Shown here piece after piece: positions 1-8,171 of a DNA stretch of 15,161 nucleotides. Numbering within the stretch: the first letter of the stretch is position 1; each line of letters starts with the position of its first letter. Position numbers and translations under genes: made by a program. Location of the stretch: positions 1 to 15,161 of the forward strand of contig CANHBA010000039.1 of NCBI GenBank assembly GCA_947458985.1, given 5' to 3'. This DNA is from Flavobacteriales bacterium (GTDB taxonomy: Bacteria > Bacteroidota > Bacteroidia > Flavobacteriales_D > Crocinitomicaceae). The notes under the pieces are model-generated. The model made no database searches and was not told the origin of the DNA. It was given only the letters and a program-made list of their open reading frames with translations.

Positions 1-17
1 ATTTGTAATTTTACGAC

Positions 18-806
18 GTGAGAATCATTTTTTTATTCTGCTTACTTAGTGCCTGCTTGTTTTCGTGTCGCGAGACCATAGAAGAAAACTTCCAAAAAAG
101 AGCTCAGCTTGTTTTCAAACCAAAATTCGACGGTCTAGACGCCTTTTTAAACTATCAAGAAAAAATCGAGCAAAGAAAAGACCTCCAAACCTTACCCTCT
201 TTACTTTTTACGCACAAAACTGGCTACACACTGCAATCCAAAGTTTTCCTAGATGCAAACGGCGAAATTTTAAAGGCCATCCAAGAGCGCATCGACACCA
301 ATGGTGTAAAAGTGAGCACCACCTTCTATTTCCTCAAAGAGGTACTCAGCATGGTTCAAGTAGATAAAGAGAATTTACGTCTCTCAAGGCTCGAACACCA
401 CCAAACGCGTATTTTTTACGATGCCGACCAAAGACCAATTGCAGCTTACAACAGAAAACTAGTGAACGGCGATCAATCAAGCGTTTTCAAGCGTGCCAGC
501 TTATCGAAAAGTCAACACGCCGCTATTCAAAACGACCTCAATGCGCTTTCCGACATGCAAAACCAACAAGGTGCATTTGCGCTTTATTTCCAAGGATTTG
601 ACGAAGCATTCAACAAGAAATTCATTCAGTTTGGCAACGACTTGTACTCCACAAATTTAGCCTACGCACCCAATGAAAGCATGGTTTTGGACTTGGAAAA
701 GAATCAATCAAATACTGAAAATCAATTATTTACAATTCAACATCTACAAGTTCAGGAGGCCTCAGGCTTACAATACCAAGTACTTACCTCTATTCAAAAA
801 AACTAA
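18..806 (+). CDS. Hypothetical lipoprotein, 262 aa
   Basis: I do not recognise a family. The start is GTG at 18: an in-frame TAA at 6-8 rules out an upstream start inside the window, and the GTG gives a good lipoprotein signal peptide, with a hydrophobic stretch at residues 3-15 and lipobox L-F-S-C with the lipidated Cys at 17. The mature part is hydrophilic, rich in Gln, Asn, Lys and Phe/Tyr, and has no membrane segment after the signal, so it should be anchored to the inner or outer membrane facing the periplasm or surface. The TTTG at 2-5 could be the end of a TAnnTTTG promoter cut by the window edge. The outer-membrane barrel gene starts 54 nt downstream with no terminator between, so co-transcription is likely and a role linked to that barrel is possible, but this is inference from position only. 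Confidence 0.75.
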   Translation: MRIIFLFCLLSACLFSCRETIEENFQKRAQLVFKPKFDGLDAFLNYQEKIEQRKDLQTLPSLLFTHKTGYTLQSKVFLDANGEILKAIQERIDTNGVKVSTTFYFLKEVLSMVQVDKENLRLSRLEHHQTRIFYDADQRPIAAYNRKLVNGDQSSVFKRASLSKSQHAAIQNDLNALSDMQNQQGAFALYFQGFDEAFNKKFIQFGNDLYSTNLAYAPNESMVLDLEKNQSNTENQLFTIQHLQVQEASGLQYQVLTSIQKN

Positions 807-860
807 CGCAACATTTTAGCCTTTTAAACGTCTAATACAAGTTGTACTGACCCTTATTTC

Positions 861-3605
861 ATGAAAAAAATCTTACTACTCAGTTTTTCCCTTCTTTTTT
901 GCTCGGTCCTATTCGCCCAAAACATGAAAGTTACTGGTCGCGTTGTCGATACATCTGGCCAAACGCCGATCCATCAGGCCAGCATTATGGCCATTCACCT
1001 CAGAGACTCTGTTTTGGTACGTTACACAAGAAGTAACAGCAACGGTGAATTTTCCATGACCGACCTTCCGCTCGATTCATTTCAAATCATTATCGAACAC
1101 AGCAACTGGACCCCACGCAGTATCTACTTAATGGGCTCAAGCAAAAAAACAACCTTTGAACTGCCCGACATCCGACTTTACCCTAAAGTGCAAGATGTCC
1201 AAGATGTAGTGATCACGCGAAACCGAAATGCCATGTATTTCAGTGGAGACACCCTCATTTTTGTGGCCGACTCCTTTAAAGTTGCCGAAAACGCAGTTGT
1301 CGAAGACCTCCTCAAAAAACTGCCAGGTATCAAGGTAGAAGACGACGGAAGCATCACCTCACAAGGAAAGGAAATTAGCCAAGTATTGGTAGATGGCGAC
1401 GAGTTTTTTGGCTCAGACCCAACAATTGCAACAAAAAATTTAGCGGCAAAAGGTGTAGAATCTGTCCAAGTCTACGAAAAGAAAAACGAAGATGCCGCCG
1501 CCGGTGAAGACGACAAAATTCAAGTACTTGACCTCAAACTCAAGGACGAAGCCAAACGGGGCTACTTCGGCAAAGCTGCCGTTGCCTCTGACCTCAACCA
1601 AGGGGCAGCAGACGAAGCCTTCTACGAATCTGAGCTGCTTTTCAATAAGTTCAATAAAACCCAAAAAATATCGGTGTTTATGTTGGCCTCCAATACGCCA
1701 AAATCGAGCTTTGGCTTTGGCGACATGAACAAATTTGGCCTAGACAATGAAAGAGACGCAAGTGGCATGAACTTCTGGGACTGCGACTCGCGCGGCGACA
1801 ACTCCGGTATTCCACAAACCCTTAAAACAGGGATTTACTACAACGATCGCCTTTCCGAGAAAGTCAAATTAGGTGTCAATTATGCTTATTACGACAGCCG
1901 TTTGCAAGCGAATTCGAGCTCGCAAACCCAATATTTCCTTGCGGACAGCTCTTACTACACCAAAGACTCCAGCAACAACCAAACCATTAGCAGCTCGCAT
2001 CGCATCAATATGAACTTGCAAATTGATATCGACTCCTTGACCAAACTCGAACTCAAACCGAATGTCCATTTTGACGAAGGCACCCAAGACAACACCTCCA
2101 TTAATGATTTCCGCGACGACAACTTTTCCTCTTATCTCCTCACCAACATCAATAACAAATACGACTCTAAAGGCATCAGTAGCAATTCCGAAGCCATCCT
2201 CAGAAGGAAATTTGGTAAAAAAGACCGCGAATTAGAAGCCAAATACATTTTGCGCTACAACGACAACACTTCAGATGGGCAATTGGTCACCAATACCAAT
2301 TCGCTCAACTTTGATACCATCATTGACCAACGCAAGTCGAACAACAACCTCAGCAACACCCAATACGCAACACTTACCTATACCGAACCACTCTCTAAAA
2401 GTTTCTTGCTCACCACAGAATACTTTTTAGAATTTGGCAATTCCAACCAAGCGCGCTACACCTACAACCCTGACCTCAATAATCAATTTAACGTCATAGA
2501 CAGCCTCTTCACCAACGACTTCGTCAATGAGCGTTTTCAGCAACGCGGTACCATGATGCTTACCTACCTATATAAAAGTCACCGCATCACAGGTGGTTTG
2601 GGTTTCAGAAACATCCAAATCGACAACATCAATCAATTTTCTAATGTGGGCATCAACCAAGACATCTCTAACTTCTTGCCTAATTTCGCTTATCAGTTCA
2701 AGCCGAGTATGGCCAAACGCATCAATATCCGTTACAGCACTTACTCAGCTCCTCCTAGCGCCAACGACCTCCAACCGGTCCGAGACAACACCAACCCCAA
2801 CCGCATTCAAGAAGGAAATCCCGACCTCAAACCCAACTACCAGCACCAACTGAACTTTAATGCCAACATATGGCAAGCCATGACGGGTCGTTATATTTGG
2901 TCGGGAGGTAACGCTACCTTTACGCAAAACGCCTTCGGAAACAGCACCTCTTTTGACCAACTCGGCCGTACCATCTCTAAAACAGTGAACGTTGATGGCA
3001 ACATGTTCGCTACCATTTACGCTGGCGGTGGTTACCCAATATTGAATCGAAAATTGACTTTCGAACCGAGCTTCAATGCCTCATATTTCCGCAATAACAA
3101 TTTCATCAACAACCAACTCAATACAACAAGCACTACCACTTTGAATGGTTCTTTCTCTATAGAATTGAGTTTGGATAGCCTCGAACTGAACCTCGGAACC
3201 GACTACACCTACGTAAATCCTGTTACAACTTTGAGCACCTTCTCTAACCAACCCTACTCGACTCAAAATTATTTCATGACCGGAGACTGGCGCTTCCCTG
3301 CACATTTCAGATTCAAATGGGAACTCAATTATACCATGAACCGCGGACGTGCAGACGCCTTCAACCGCGATTTCTTTATTGTCGACCTCGAAGTTCAAAA
3401 AGCGTTCTTGAAAACCGAAAACCTCATCCTTGGTTTGTCTATCAACGACTTACTCAACCAAAACATCAACTTGCAGCGCACCGTGAGCGGCAACATGATC
3501 ACCGACAACTATACCCGCATCATTACGCGCTATTTCCTATTGCGCTTGACTTACAAATTTAACAACAACAAAACCCGTGAAGAAGATCTTCGTATGTGGC
3601 ATTAG
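861..3605 (+). CDS. TonB-receptor-like outer-membrane beta-barrel protein (CarboxypepD_reg + plug + barrel)
   Basis: This 914-aa protein is predicted to sit in the outer membrane. Residues 1-20 form a Sec signal peptide ending L-F-A-Q. Residues 23-105 resemble the carboxypeptidase regulatory-like Ig-fold domain (GRVVD at 27-31, then S-N-G-E-F-S). A TonB plug-like region covers about 130-210 (LLKKLPGIKVE at 150-160, then VLVDGDEFFG). From about 230 to the end it is barrel-like, with alternating aromatic and polar strands rich in Asn, Ser and Thr, ending in a terminal strand near residues 892-902. The architecture matches the Bacteroidota 'outer membrane beta-barrel family' (OMP_b-brl_3 type) rather than SusC, and no SusD partner is present. 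Known relatives are thought to move or bind ligands across the outer membrane, but the substrate is unknown. The 3' end overlaps the next gene by 29 nt, so the last residues are encoded in the overlap. I see no TAnnTTTG element in the 54-nt upstream gap, which suggests transcription from upstream. Confidence 0.9.
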   Translation: MKKILLLSFSLLFCSVLFAQNMKVTGRVVDTSGQTPIHQASIMAIHLRDSVLVRYTRSNSNGEFSMTDLPLDSFQIIIEHSNWTPRSIYLMGSSKKTTFELPDIRLYPKVQDVQDVVITRNRNAMYFSGDTLIFVADSFKVAENAVVEDLLKKLPGIKVEDDGSITSQGKEISQVLVDGDEFFGSDPTIATKNLAAKGVESVQVYEKKNEDAAAGEDDKIQVLDLKLKDEAKRGYFGKAAVASDLNQGAADEAFYESELLFNKFNKTQKISVFMLASNTPKSSFGFGDMNKFGLDNERDASGMNFWDCDSRGDNSGIPQTLKTGIYYNDRLSEKVKLGVNYAYYDSRLQANSSSQTQYFLADSSYYTKDSSNNQTISSSHRINMNLQIDIDSLTKLELKPNVHFDEGTQDNTSINDFRDDNFSSYLLTNINNKYDSKGISSNSEAILRRKFGKKDRELEAKYILRYNDNTSDGQLVTNTNSLNFDTIIDQRKSNNNLSNTQYATLTYTEPLSKSFLLTTEYFLEFGNSNQARYTYNPDLNNQFNVIDSLFTNDFVNERFQQRGTMMLTYLYKSHRITGGLGFRNIQIDNINQFSNVGINQDISNFLPNFAYQFKPSMAKRINIRYSTYSAPPSANDLQPVRDNTNPNRIQEGNPDLKPNYQHQLNFNANIWQAMTGRYIWSGGNATFTQNAFGNSTSFDQLGRTISKTVNVDGNMFATIYAGGGYPILNRKLTFEPSFNASYFRNNNFINNQLNTTSTTTLNGSFSIELSLDSLELNLGTDYTYVNPVTTLSTFSNQPYSTQNYFMTGDWRFPAHFRFKWELNYTMNRGRADAFNRDFFIVDLEVQKAFLKTENLILGLSINDLLNQNINLQRTVSGNMITDNYTRIITRYFLLRLTYKFNNNKTREEDLRMWH

Positions 3606-4305
3606 TGCCTTGTTGCTCAGTCTGCAGACTTGGGCACAAACCGAATACATTCATGCTGGCAAGATCACCTTTGAACGCCGCACCAACCTTGAAAAACGCT
3701 TCAAAGATGAGCGCATGAAACGCTTTGTCACTGAAGAAAACAAGATCCGCACAGAACCTTTCATGCTCTATTTCAACGACACCGCATCCTATTTTGCAGT
3801 TGTGCCGAGCAATGAACCAGAAGAAATGGCCTGGCTGACCACCAAAAATGCCTACTATCAAAACCTCAAAGATGGTCAGCAACTCATGATGCTCGCTGTG
3901 TTTGGTCAAAATGTATATGTTCAAGACAGCCTACCGGTGCGCACCTGGAAAATCACAGACGGAAAGCGCACCATTTGCGGATACGAGTGTAGAAAAGCCA
4001 TTTACCAAAAAAACGACAGTACACGCCTCTACGCTTGGTACACACCTATGCTTACCCCATCTGTTGGGCCCGAAGGCTTTTGTGGTTTGCCCGGTACCAT
4101 TCTGGGTTTGGCTACTGAAGACGGCGGTATTGTATACTTCGCAAAAAAGATTGACTTAGTGGCTCCTAAAAAAGAAGAATTACTCTTGAACCCAGGTAAA
4201 AACAAAGTATTTACCATTGCTGAATTGCGTCAAAAAATTGAAAAAGAATACGGCAATACCCCATGGGGCAAGCGCCTTTTTGACGACCTCTTCCGTTGGC
4301 TGTAA
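3577..4305 (+). CDS. GLPGLI family protein, secreted
   Basis: The start is GTG at 3577. It gives a clean Sec signal peptide (K-K at residues 2-3, hydrophobic to about 18, cleavage after T-W-A-Q near 21). The reading frame differs from that of the upstream barrel gene and overlaps its last 29 nt, so translation is probably coupled. The 242-aa product carries the family hallmark: GPEGFCGLPGTILGLA at 164-179, preceded by the typical I-C-G-Y-E-C-R-K-A block at 133-141 and an aromatic W-Y segment near 154. The family (Porph_ging/GLPGLI) is common in Bacteroidota, and I know of no settled biochemical function. Pairing with CarboxypepD_reg/barrel proteins recurs in the phylum from general knowledge, which suggests a periplasmic or surface partner of the barrel. 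Cysteines at 134, 138 and 169 could form a disulfide or bind metal, which is inference. Confidence 0.88.
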   Translation: MKKIFVCGISALLLSLQTWAQTEYIHAGKITFERRTNLEKRFKDERMKRFVTEENKIRTEPFMLYFNDTASYFAVVPSNEPEEMAWLTTKNAYYQNLKDGQQLMMLAVFGQNVYVQDSLPVRTWKITDGKRTICGYECRKAIYQKNDSTRLYAWYTPMLTPSVGPEGFCGLPGTILGLATEDGGIVYFAKKIDLVAPKKEELLLNPGKNKVFTIAELRQKIEKEYGNTPWGKRLFDDLFRWL

Positions 4306-4352
4306 TTTGTTCATGCCAATAGCTATCTCTAATTTAGTGTAATAAACTAACC

Positions 4353-5216
4353 ATGAAAGGTATCATTTTAGCCGGTGGATCCGGAACACGCTTGCATCCT
4401 TTAACCCTCGCGGTATCCAAACAACTCATGCCTGTCTATGACAAGCCCATGATTTACTACCCGCTCTCTATATTAATGAGCGCTGGAATCCGTGAAATTC
4501 TGATCATCTCAACGCCTGCCGACCTTCCCCATTTTGAAAAATTACTTGGCGATGGCACAAGTCTTGGTTGCCGTTTTGAATACGCCGTTCAAGAGGTTCC
4601 AAATGGCCTCGCACAAGCTTTTGTTATTGGTGCAGATTTCATCGGAACCGATAAAGTTGCCCTCATTCTCGGAGACAACATCTTTTACGGTGTGGGCATG
4701 GACACCCTCTTGAAAGAAAACAACGATCCAAACGGAGGTGTCGTATACGCGTATCACGTCTCTGACCCCGAACGTTATGGTGTGGTAGAATTTGACCAAA
4801 ACAACCGCGTTGTATCCATTGAAGAAAAGCCATTGCAACCCAAATCCAACTACGCGGTCCCAGGGCTTTATTTTTACGATAATTCAGTCATTGAAATTGC
4901 CAAAAACCTGCAGCCTTCAGCCAGAGGAGAATACGAAATCACTGATGTCAATGCCGAATACTTGCGCAGAGGTCAACTCAAAGTAGCCATTCTAGACCGT
5001 GGTACAGCTTGGCTAGATACCGGAACCTTTGGTTCATTAATGCAAGCCGGACAGTTTGTACAGGTCATCGAAGAAAGACAAGGCCTTAAAATTGGCTGTA
5101 TAGAAGAAGTTGCTTACCAAAATGGCTTTATCGATGCCGCTCAACTCAAACAATTGGCCTCAGGTCTTGTTAAAAGTGGTTACGGAACCTATTTACTCGC
5201 ACTGCTCAACAAATAA
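4353..5216 (+). CDS. rmlA: Glucose-1-phosphate thymidylyltransferase
   Basis: This cytoplasmic enzyme joins dTTP and glucose-1-phosphate to make dTDP-glucose, the first step towards dTDP-L-rhamnose and other deoxysugars for surface polysaccharide. The 287-aa length is normal for RmlA/RfbA. The N-terminal nucleotide-binding loop is GGSGTRLHPLT at 8-18, followed by SKQLMPVYDKP at 22-32. The metal and sugar region has LGDN at 106-109 (Asp108), EEKP at 157-160, and WLDTGTFGSL at 220-229 with the second metal-binding Asp at 222. The ATG at 4353 aligns with the usual RmlA start. No rmlB, rmlC or rmlD lies in the window, so the rest of the pathway must be elsewhere. The stop codon is immediately followed by the ATG of the polyprenyl synthase gene, which implies one transcript and coupled translation. 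Confidence 0.96.
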   Translation: MKGIILAGGSGTRLHPLTLAVSKQLMPVYDKPMIYYPLSILMSAGIREILIISTPADLPHFEKLLGDGTSLGCRFEYAVQEVPNGLAQAFVIGADFIGTDKVALILGDNIFYGVGMDTLLKENNDPNGGVVYAYHVSDPERYGVVEFDQNNRVVSIEEKPLQPKSNYAVPGLYFYDNSVIEIAKNLQPSARGEYEITDVNAEYLRRGQLKVAILDRGTAWLDTGTFGSLMQAGQFVQVIEERQGLKIGCIEEVAYQNGFIDAAQLKQLASGLVKSGYGTYLLALLNK

Positions 5217-6182
5217 ATGAAAAGCCTAGCCACCTACAGCACCTATCTTGAAAACGTTCTCCAACAGGAGCACTTTCCAGCACAACCAGCCAACCTTTAC
5301 GACCCACTGCGCTACTTCCTGCAACTTGGGGGTAAACGGATGCGCCCAATGCTTAGCCTGATGGCTTGCAAAATGACGGGCTCAGACTTCGAAAAAGCTT
5401 TGCCAACTGCAATGGCGGTTGAATATTTTCATAATTTCTCATTGATACACGACGATATCATGGACGCCGCCCCTATTCGAAGAGGGCAAGCAACCGTTCA
5501 TGAAAAATGGAATGCCAATATTGCCATTCTCTCAGGTGACGTTTTACTGGTTAAGGCCTATGAACAGCTCGCCAAATACGACCCAAGTACTTTTCATGCC
5601 CTTTTTAATATTTTTAACAAAACGGCAATTGAGGTTTGCGAAGGCCAACAAATGGACATGGATTTTGAGTTGCGCAATGAAGTTAGCGAAGCTGAATACC
5701 TCGAAATGATTCGACTCAAAACATCTGTGCTCCTAGGCTGTGCTTTGCAAATGGGCGGCTTAGTTGGCGGCGCAACTCAAAAAGACGCACAATTACTTTA
5801 TTCGTTTGGGGAAGAACTTGGTTTGGCTTTTCAAATCCAAGATGACATTCTTGACCTTTTCGGAGACAGCGCACAAGTCGGTAAGCAAGTCGGTGGCGAT
5901 GTCTTAGCGAACAAAAAAACGCTCCTTTCTATCCGTGCAAAGAAAGTTGCCGATAGCGCGCAATTACAAACTTTAACAGCCTTGGAGCAATTACAAGATC
6001 CTTTGCTCAAAGTAGAACAAACCAAAGCTCTTTATACAGCCTTGGGTGCGCGACATTATTGTGAAGAACAAATGAAAGCGCACCATCAAAAAGCCCTTGC
6101 GGCGCTTTCTAGAATAGAAATTGACGGCGCTAAATCAGAATTAGAAGAACTCGCTGAATTTTTATTTGTGAGAACGCATTAA
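5217..6182 (+). CDS. Trans-isoprenyl (polyprenyl) diphosphate synthase
   Basis: This is a class I trans-prenyltransferase that condenses isopentenyl diphosphate onto an allylic primer in the cytoplasm, feeding quinone, carotenoid or other isoprenoid synthesis. The 321-aa protein has GGKRMRP at 38-44, the first Asp-rich motif DDIMD at 79-83 with downstream RRG at 88-90, and the second motif DDILD at 209-213. All chain-elongation residues I know of are present. The first motif is the 5-residue DDxxD form without the two-residue insert of E. coli IspA-type farnesyl synthases, and an aromatic residue (Phe74) lies five before it. In the archaeal type I enzymes this pattern goes with a short product of about C20. 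Product length here is inference; C15-C20 is most likely, but longer cannot be excluded. It starts directly after the rmlA stop codon (TAA then ATG, no gap). Confidence 0.93.
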   Translation: MKSLATYSTYLENVLQQEHFPAQPANLYDPLRYFLQLGGKRMRPMLSLMACKMTGSDFEKALPTAMAVEYFHNFSLIHDDIMDAAPIRRGQATVHEKWNANIAILSGDVLLVKAYEQLAKYDPSTFHALFNIFNKTAIEVCEGQQMDMDFELRNEVSEAEYLEMIRLKTSVLLGCALQMGGLVGGATQKDAQLLYSFGEELGLAFQIQDDILDLFGDSAQVGKQVGGDVLANKKTLLSIRAKKVADSAQLQTLTALEQLQDPLLKVEQTKALYTALGARHYCEEQMKAHHQKALAALSRIEIDGAKSELEELAEFLFVRTH

Positions 6183-6206
6183 ATCTGCATTTTTTTCAAT
6201 TTTCCT

Positions 6207-6214
6207 TATATTTG
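6207..6214 (+). promoter_or_regulatory. Bacteroidota -7 promoter element (TATATTTG)
   Basis: TATATTTG matches the TAnnTTTG -7 consensus of the Bacteroidota primary sigma factor. It lies 24 nt before the ATG of the T9SS-secreted protein gene in a T-rich gap. I see no good TTG -33 element at the expected 19-20 nt spacing, so the call rests on the -7 match and position. Confidence 0.55.
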
Positions 6215-6238
6215 TAGGAACTATCTAAAATATCAACA

Positions 6239-8053
6239 ATGAAAAAACTTTACGTATCGTTTATTGCCATAATGGCAGCCGGTACTTTTCACGCACAAGT
6301 GAAAAGCATCAACGCACCGCGTCTTGAAAAAAAGGCTTCAATTGAAGTTGGTTCAACAACCGCGGCTCACAAACCGACTAATGTGGCTAAAGCAACCACA
6401 ATTTGGTCAGACAACTTCTCGACAGCTGCTAACTGGTCTATCGGAAGCACGGGTTCTAACCCAGAGCAATGGCATATCATCAACACGCCAACATCTATTC
6501 CTGTTTCTGTATTGAGTCCTTTTGCGTCACCAACAGCTGCAAATGGTTTCTTGTTTGTAAACTCTGATGCCAACAACACTGGCGACATGGATGGTACGCC
6601 AATTATTACAACTGCTACAACTGTCAATTCAATTGACTGTTCAGCACATAGCGTTGTGAAATTAAAATACAACCACAACTTCCGTTGGTGGCATGACACC
6701 CGTGGTGTACGCGTATCTGGTGACAACGGTGCAACTTGGACAGAGTTCTTAATCTCCGACGAAGTAGACTACTTTACACCAAACCAAAACTCTGCAAACC
6801 CTGAAGTAACCATCATTGATGTATCTTCAATTGCAGCAGGTTCATCTCAAGTAAAAGTTCAGTTCTACTACAACGACAACGACTACTGGGGTTGGTACTG
6901 GGCTGTAGACGACGTAGAATTATACGTACCTGAAGCAAACGACCTTAAATTAAACGGTATTTACTGGGGTTCAACTGGTTTTTGGGCTGACCGTTTGGCT
7001 TACTACCAAGTTCCAGCTTCACAAGTTACCGCTATCGATTTCTCAGGTATAGTTGAAAACATCGGTGCACAAGATCAACAAGATGCTGTCTTTACTGCGA
7101 CAGTAGGCGCTTTCTCTAGTGCTTCTGCTGCAACACCAGTATTGGTTGGTAACACCGATACCCTTGCTTGTAATGCATCATTTACACCTGGTTCAGCTAC
7201 AGCAACCCTTTCTTTGTCTGGTGCAGTTACTATGGGTAACAACGACGGCGATGCAACAAACAACGCTTTGGCTAACTTTGCTTCAATTGCTATTAACCCT
7301 TATGTTTATTCCCGTGACAACGGCACTGCTTTGAGCGGTTCATTTAACGGTGGTATGGGCTTCGAGGTTGGTAACATCTTTGACATCTTTGCAAACACAA
7401 CAATTGGTGGTGGATCTGTCTACATCAGTAATGCTGCTGAAGTAGGTGCAGAAATGTACTTGAAATTGTATTCTATCGACCCAGCTACAGGTGACTTCGT
7501 ATACGTTGACGAAACAGGTCCTTATGTACTTACTGCTAATGATCTTGATGCCGAAGTAACGCTTTCTTTCTTAGGCGGAAGCTACCCATTGAATGCAGGC
7601 GAAGCTTACCTTTTGGTTGCTGGTTCTAACGGTGACGGTGGTGCAACCAACGACCTCGTTGTTGGTACTGCTGGCCCAGCTCCAGTTCAAACTTGCTACT
7701 ACTACGACATGACAGACCTTACTTGGTACTATACAACTTCACAGCCAATGGTTCGCATGAACTTCGATCCAGCTTTAGGTATGAAAGAAGCAAACAACAC
7801 ATTTGGTCTTGAAGTAGCTCCAAACCCTGCTGCTGATGCAACCACTGTTACTTTCACTGTTAAAAACACATCTGATGCAAGCATCACTGTAATTGACATG
7901 GCTGGTAAAATCGTTGCTACACAAACGTTGTCTGGTGTAAACGGCACACAAGCTGTTGAGATCAACACAAGCGCTTTGAACAGCGGAATGTACACAGTTA
8001 ACGTAACTGCTAACGGCACAGCTGTAAGCCAGAAATTAGCGGTACGCAAATAA
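6239..8053 (+). CDS. Secreted protein with T9SS type A C-terminal sorting domain, 604 aa
   Basis: A Sec signal peptide covers residues 1-20 (K-K-L-Y start, cleavage after F-H-A-Q). Residues about 53-231 resemble a jelly-roll/MAM-like or 'choice-of-anchor J' domain: a W-S-D-N-F start, G-V-R-V-S-G-D-N-G-A-T-W near 156-167, and an aromatic run Y-W-G-W-Y-W-A-V-D-D at 216-225. Residues about 232-345 look like an Ig/CARDB-type beta domain, and about 350-515 is a further beta-rich, Gly/Asn/Thr-rich region. Residues 520-604 are a type A Por sorting domain (V-A-P-N-P at 526-530, then I-D-M-A-G-K, N-S-G-M-Y, ending in K-L-A-V-R-K), which directs export by the type IX system and attachment or release at the surface. 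No catalytic motif is visible, so an adhesin, binding or structural role fits best. Codons favour GGT, GCT, GTT and CGT more than in its neighbours, which suggests high expression. It is monocistronic, with its own -7 element and a strong terminator. Confidence 0.88.
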   Translation: MKKLYVSFIAIMAAGTFHAQVKSINAPRLEKKASIEVGSTTAAHKPTNVAKATTIWSDNFSTAANWSIGSTGSNPEQWHIINTPTSIPVSVLSPFASPTAANGFLFVNSDANNTGDMDGTPIITTATTVNSIDCSAHSVVKLKYNHNFRWWHDTRGVRVSGDNGATWTEFLISDEVDYFTPNQNSANPEVTIIDVSSIAAGSSQVKVQFYYNDNDYWGWYWAVDDVELYVPEANDLKLNGIYWGSTGFWADRLAYYQVPASQVTAIDFSGIVENIGAQDQQDAVFTATVGAFSSASAATPVLVGNTDTLACNASFTPGSATATLSLSGAVTMGNNDGDATNNALANFASIAINPYVYSRDNGTALSGSFNGGMGFEVGNIFDIFANTTIGGGSVYISNAAEVGAEMYLKLYSIDPATGDFVYVDETGPYVLTANDLDAEVTLSFLGGSYPLNAGEAYLLVAGSNGDGGATNDLVVGTAGPAPVQTCYYYDMTDLTWYYTTSQPMVRMNFDPALGMKEANNTFGLEVAPNPAADATTVTFTVKNTSDASITVIDMAGKIVATQTLSGVNGTQAVEINTSALNSGMYTVNVTANGTAVSQKLAVRK

Positions 8054-8055
8054 GC

Positions 8056-8071
8056 ATTTCCACTTGGAAAT
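8056..8071 (+). other. Small hairpin just after the stop codon
   Basis: ATTTCC-ACTT-GGAAAT is a perfect 6-bp stem with a 4-nt loop. It begins 3 nt after the T9SS gene stop and ends 2 nt before the A-tract of the terminator hairpin. It has no T-tract of its own. It may protect the 3' end of the mRNA or may be chance. Confidence 0.4.
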
Positions 8072-8072
8072 C

Positions 8073-8103
8073 AAAAAGGGAGCCCTCGGGCTCCCTTTTT
8101 TTT
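8073..8103 (+). terminator. Strong intrinsic terminator, bidirectional
   Basis: GGGAGCC (8078-8084), loop CTCG, GGCTCCC (8089-8095), followed by eight T on the + strand and preceded by five A, which extend the stem or serve as the T-tract on the minus strand. It ends the T9SS-protein transcript and, read on the other strand, can also stop the convergent hydrolase transcript, whose stop codon lies about 70 nt away. Confidence 0.93.
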
Positions 8104-8171
8104 GTTCAATGATTTCTAATTTGGGCTTAAAAAAATAGCTATCCTATTGTTGCCAATCTCCATCCTGGTTT

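Noticed and set aside
836..846. Short palindrome TACAAGTTGTA before the barrel gene
   Set aside because: A 5-bp inverted repeat is too short to call an operator without a second copy or a regulator nearby; I found neither.
3559..3924. Minus-strand open frame of about 120 codons
   Set aside because: It lies opposite the GLPGLI gene, which has a signal peptide and family motif, and no promoter or recognisable domain is seen on the minus strand.
4303..4309. TAATTTG before rmlA as a possible -7 element
   Set aside because: It is one base short of TAnnTTTG and overlaps the stop codon of the GLPGLI gene, so it is likely chance.
7729..8049. Minus-strand open frame opposite the T9SS sorting domain
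   Set aside because: The + strand encodes a clear sorting domain here; the opposite frame is open only because of codon bias.
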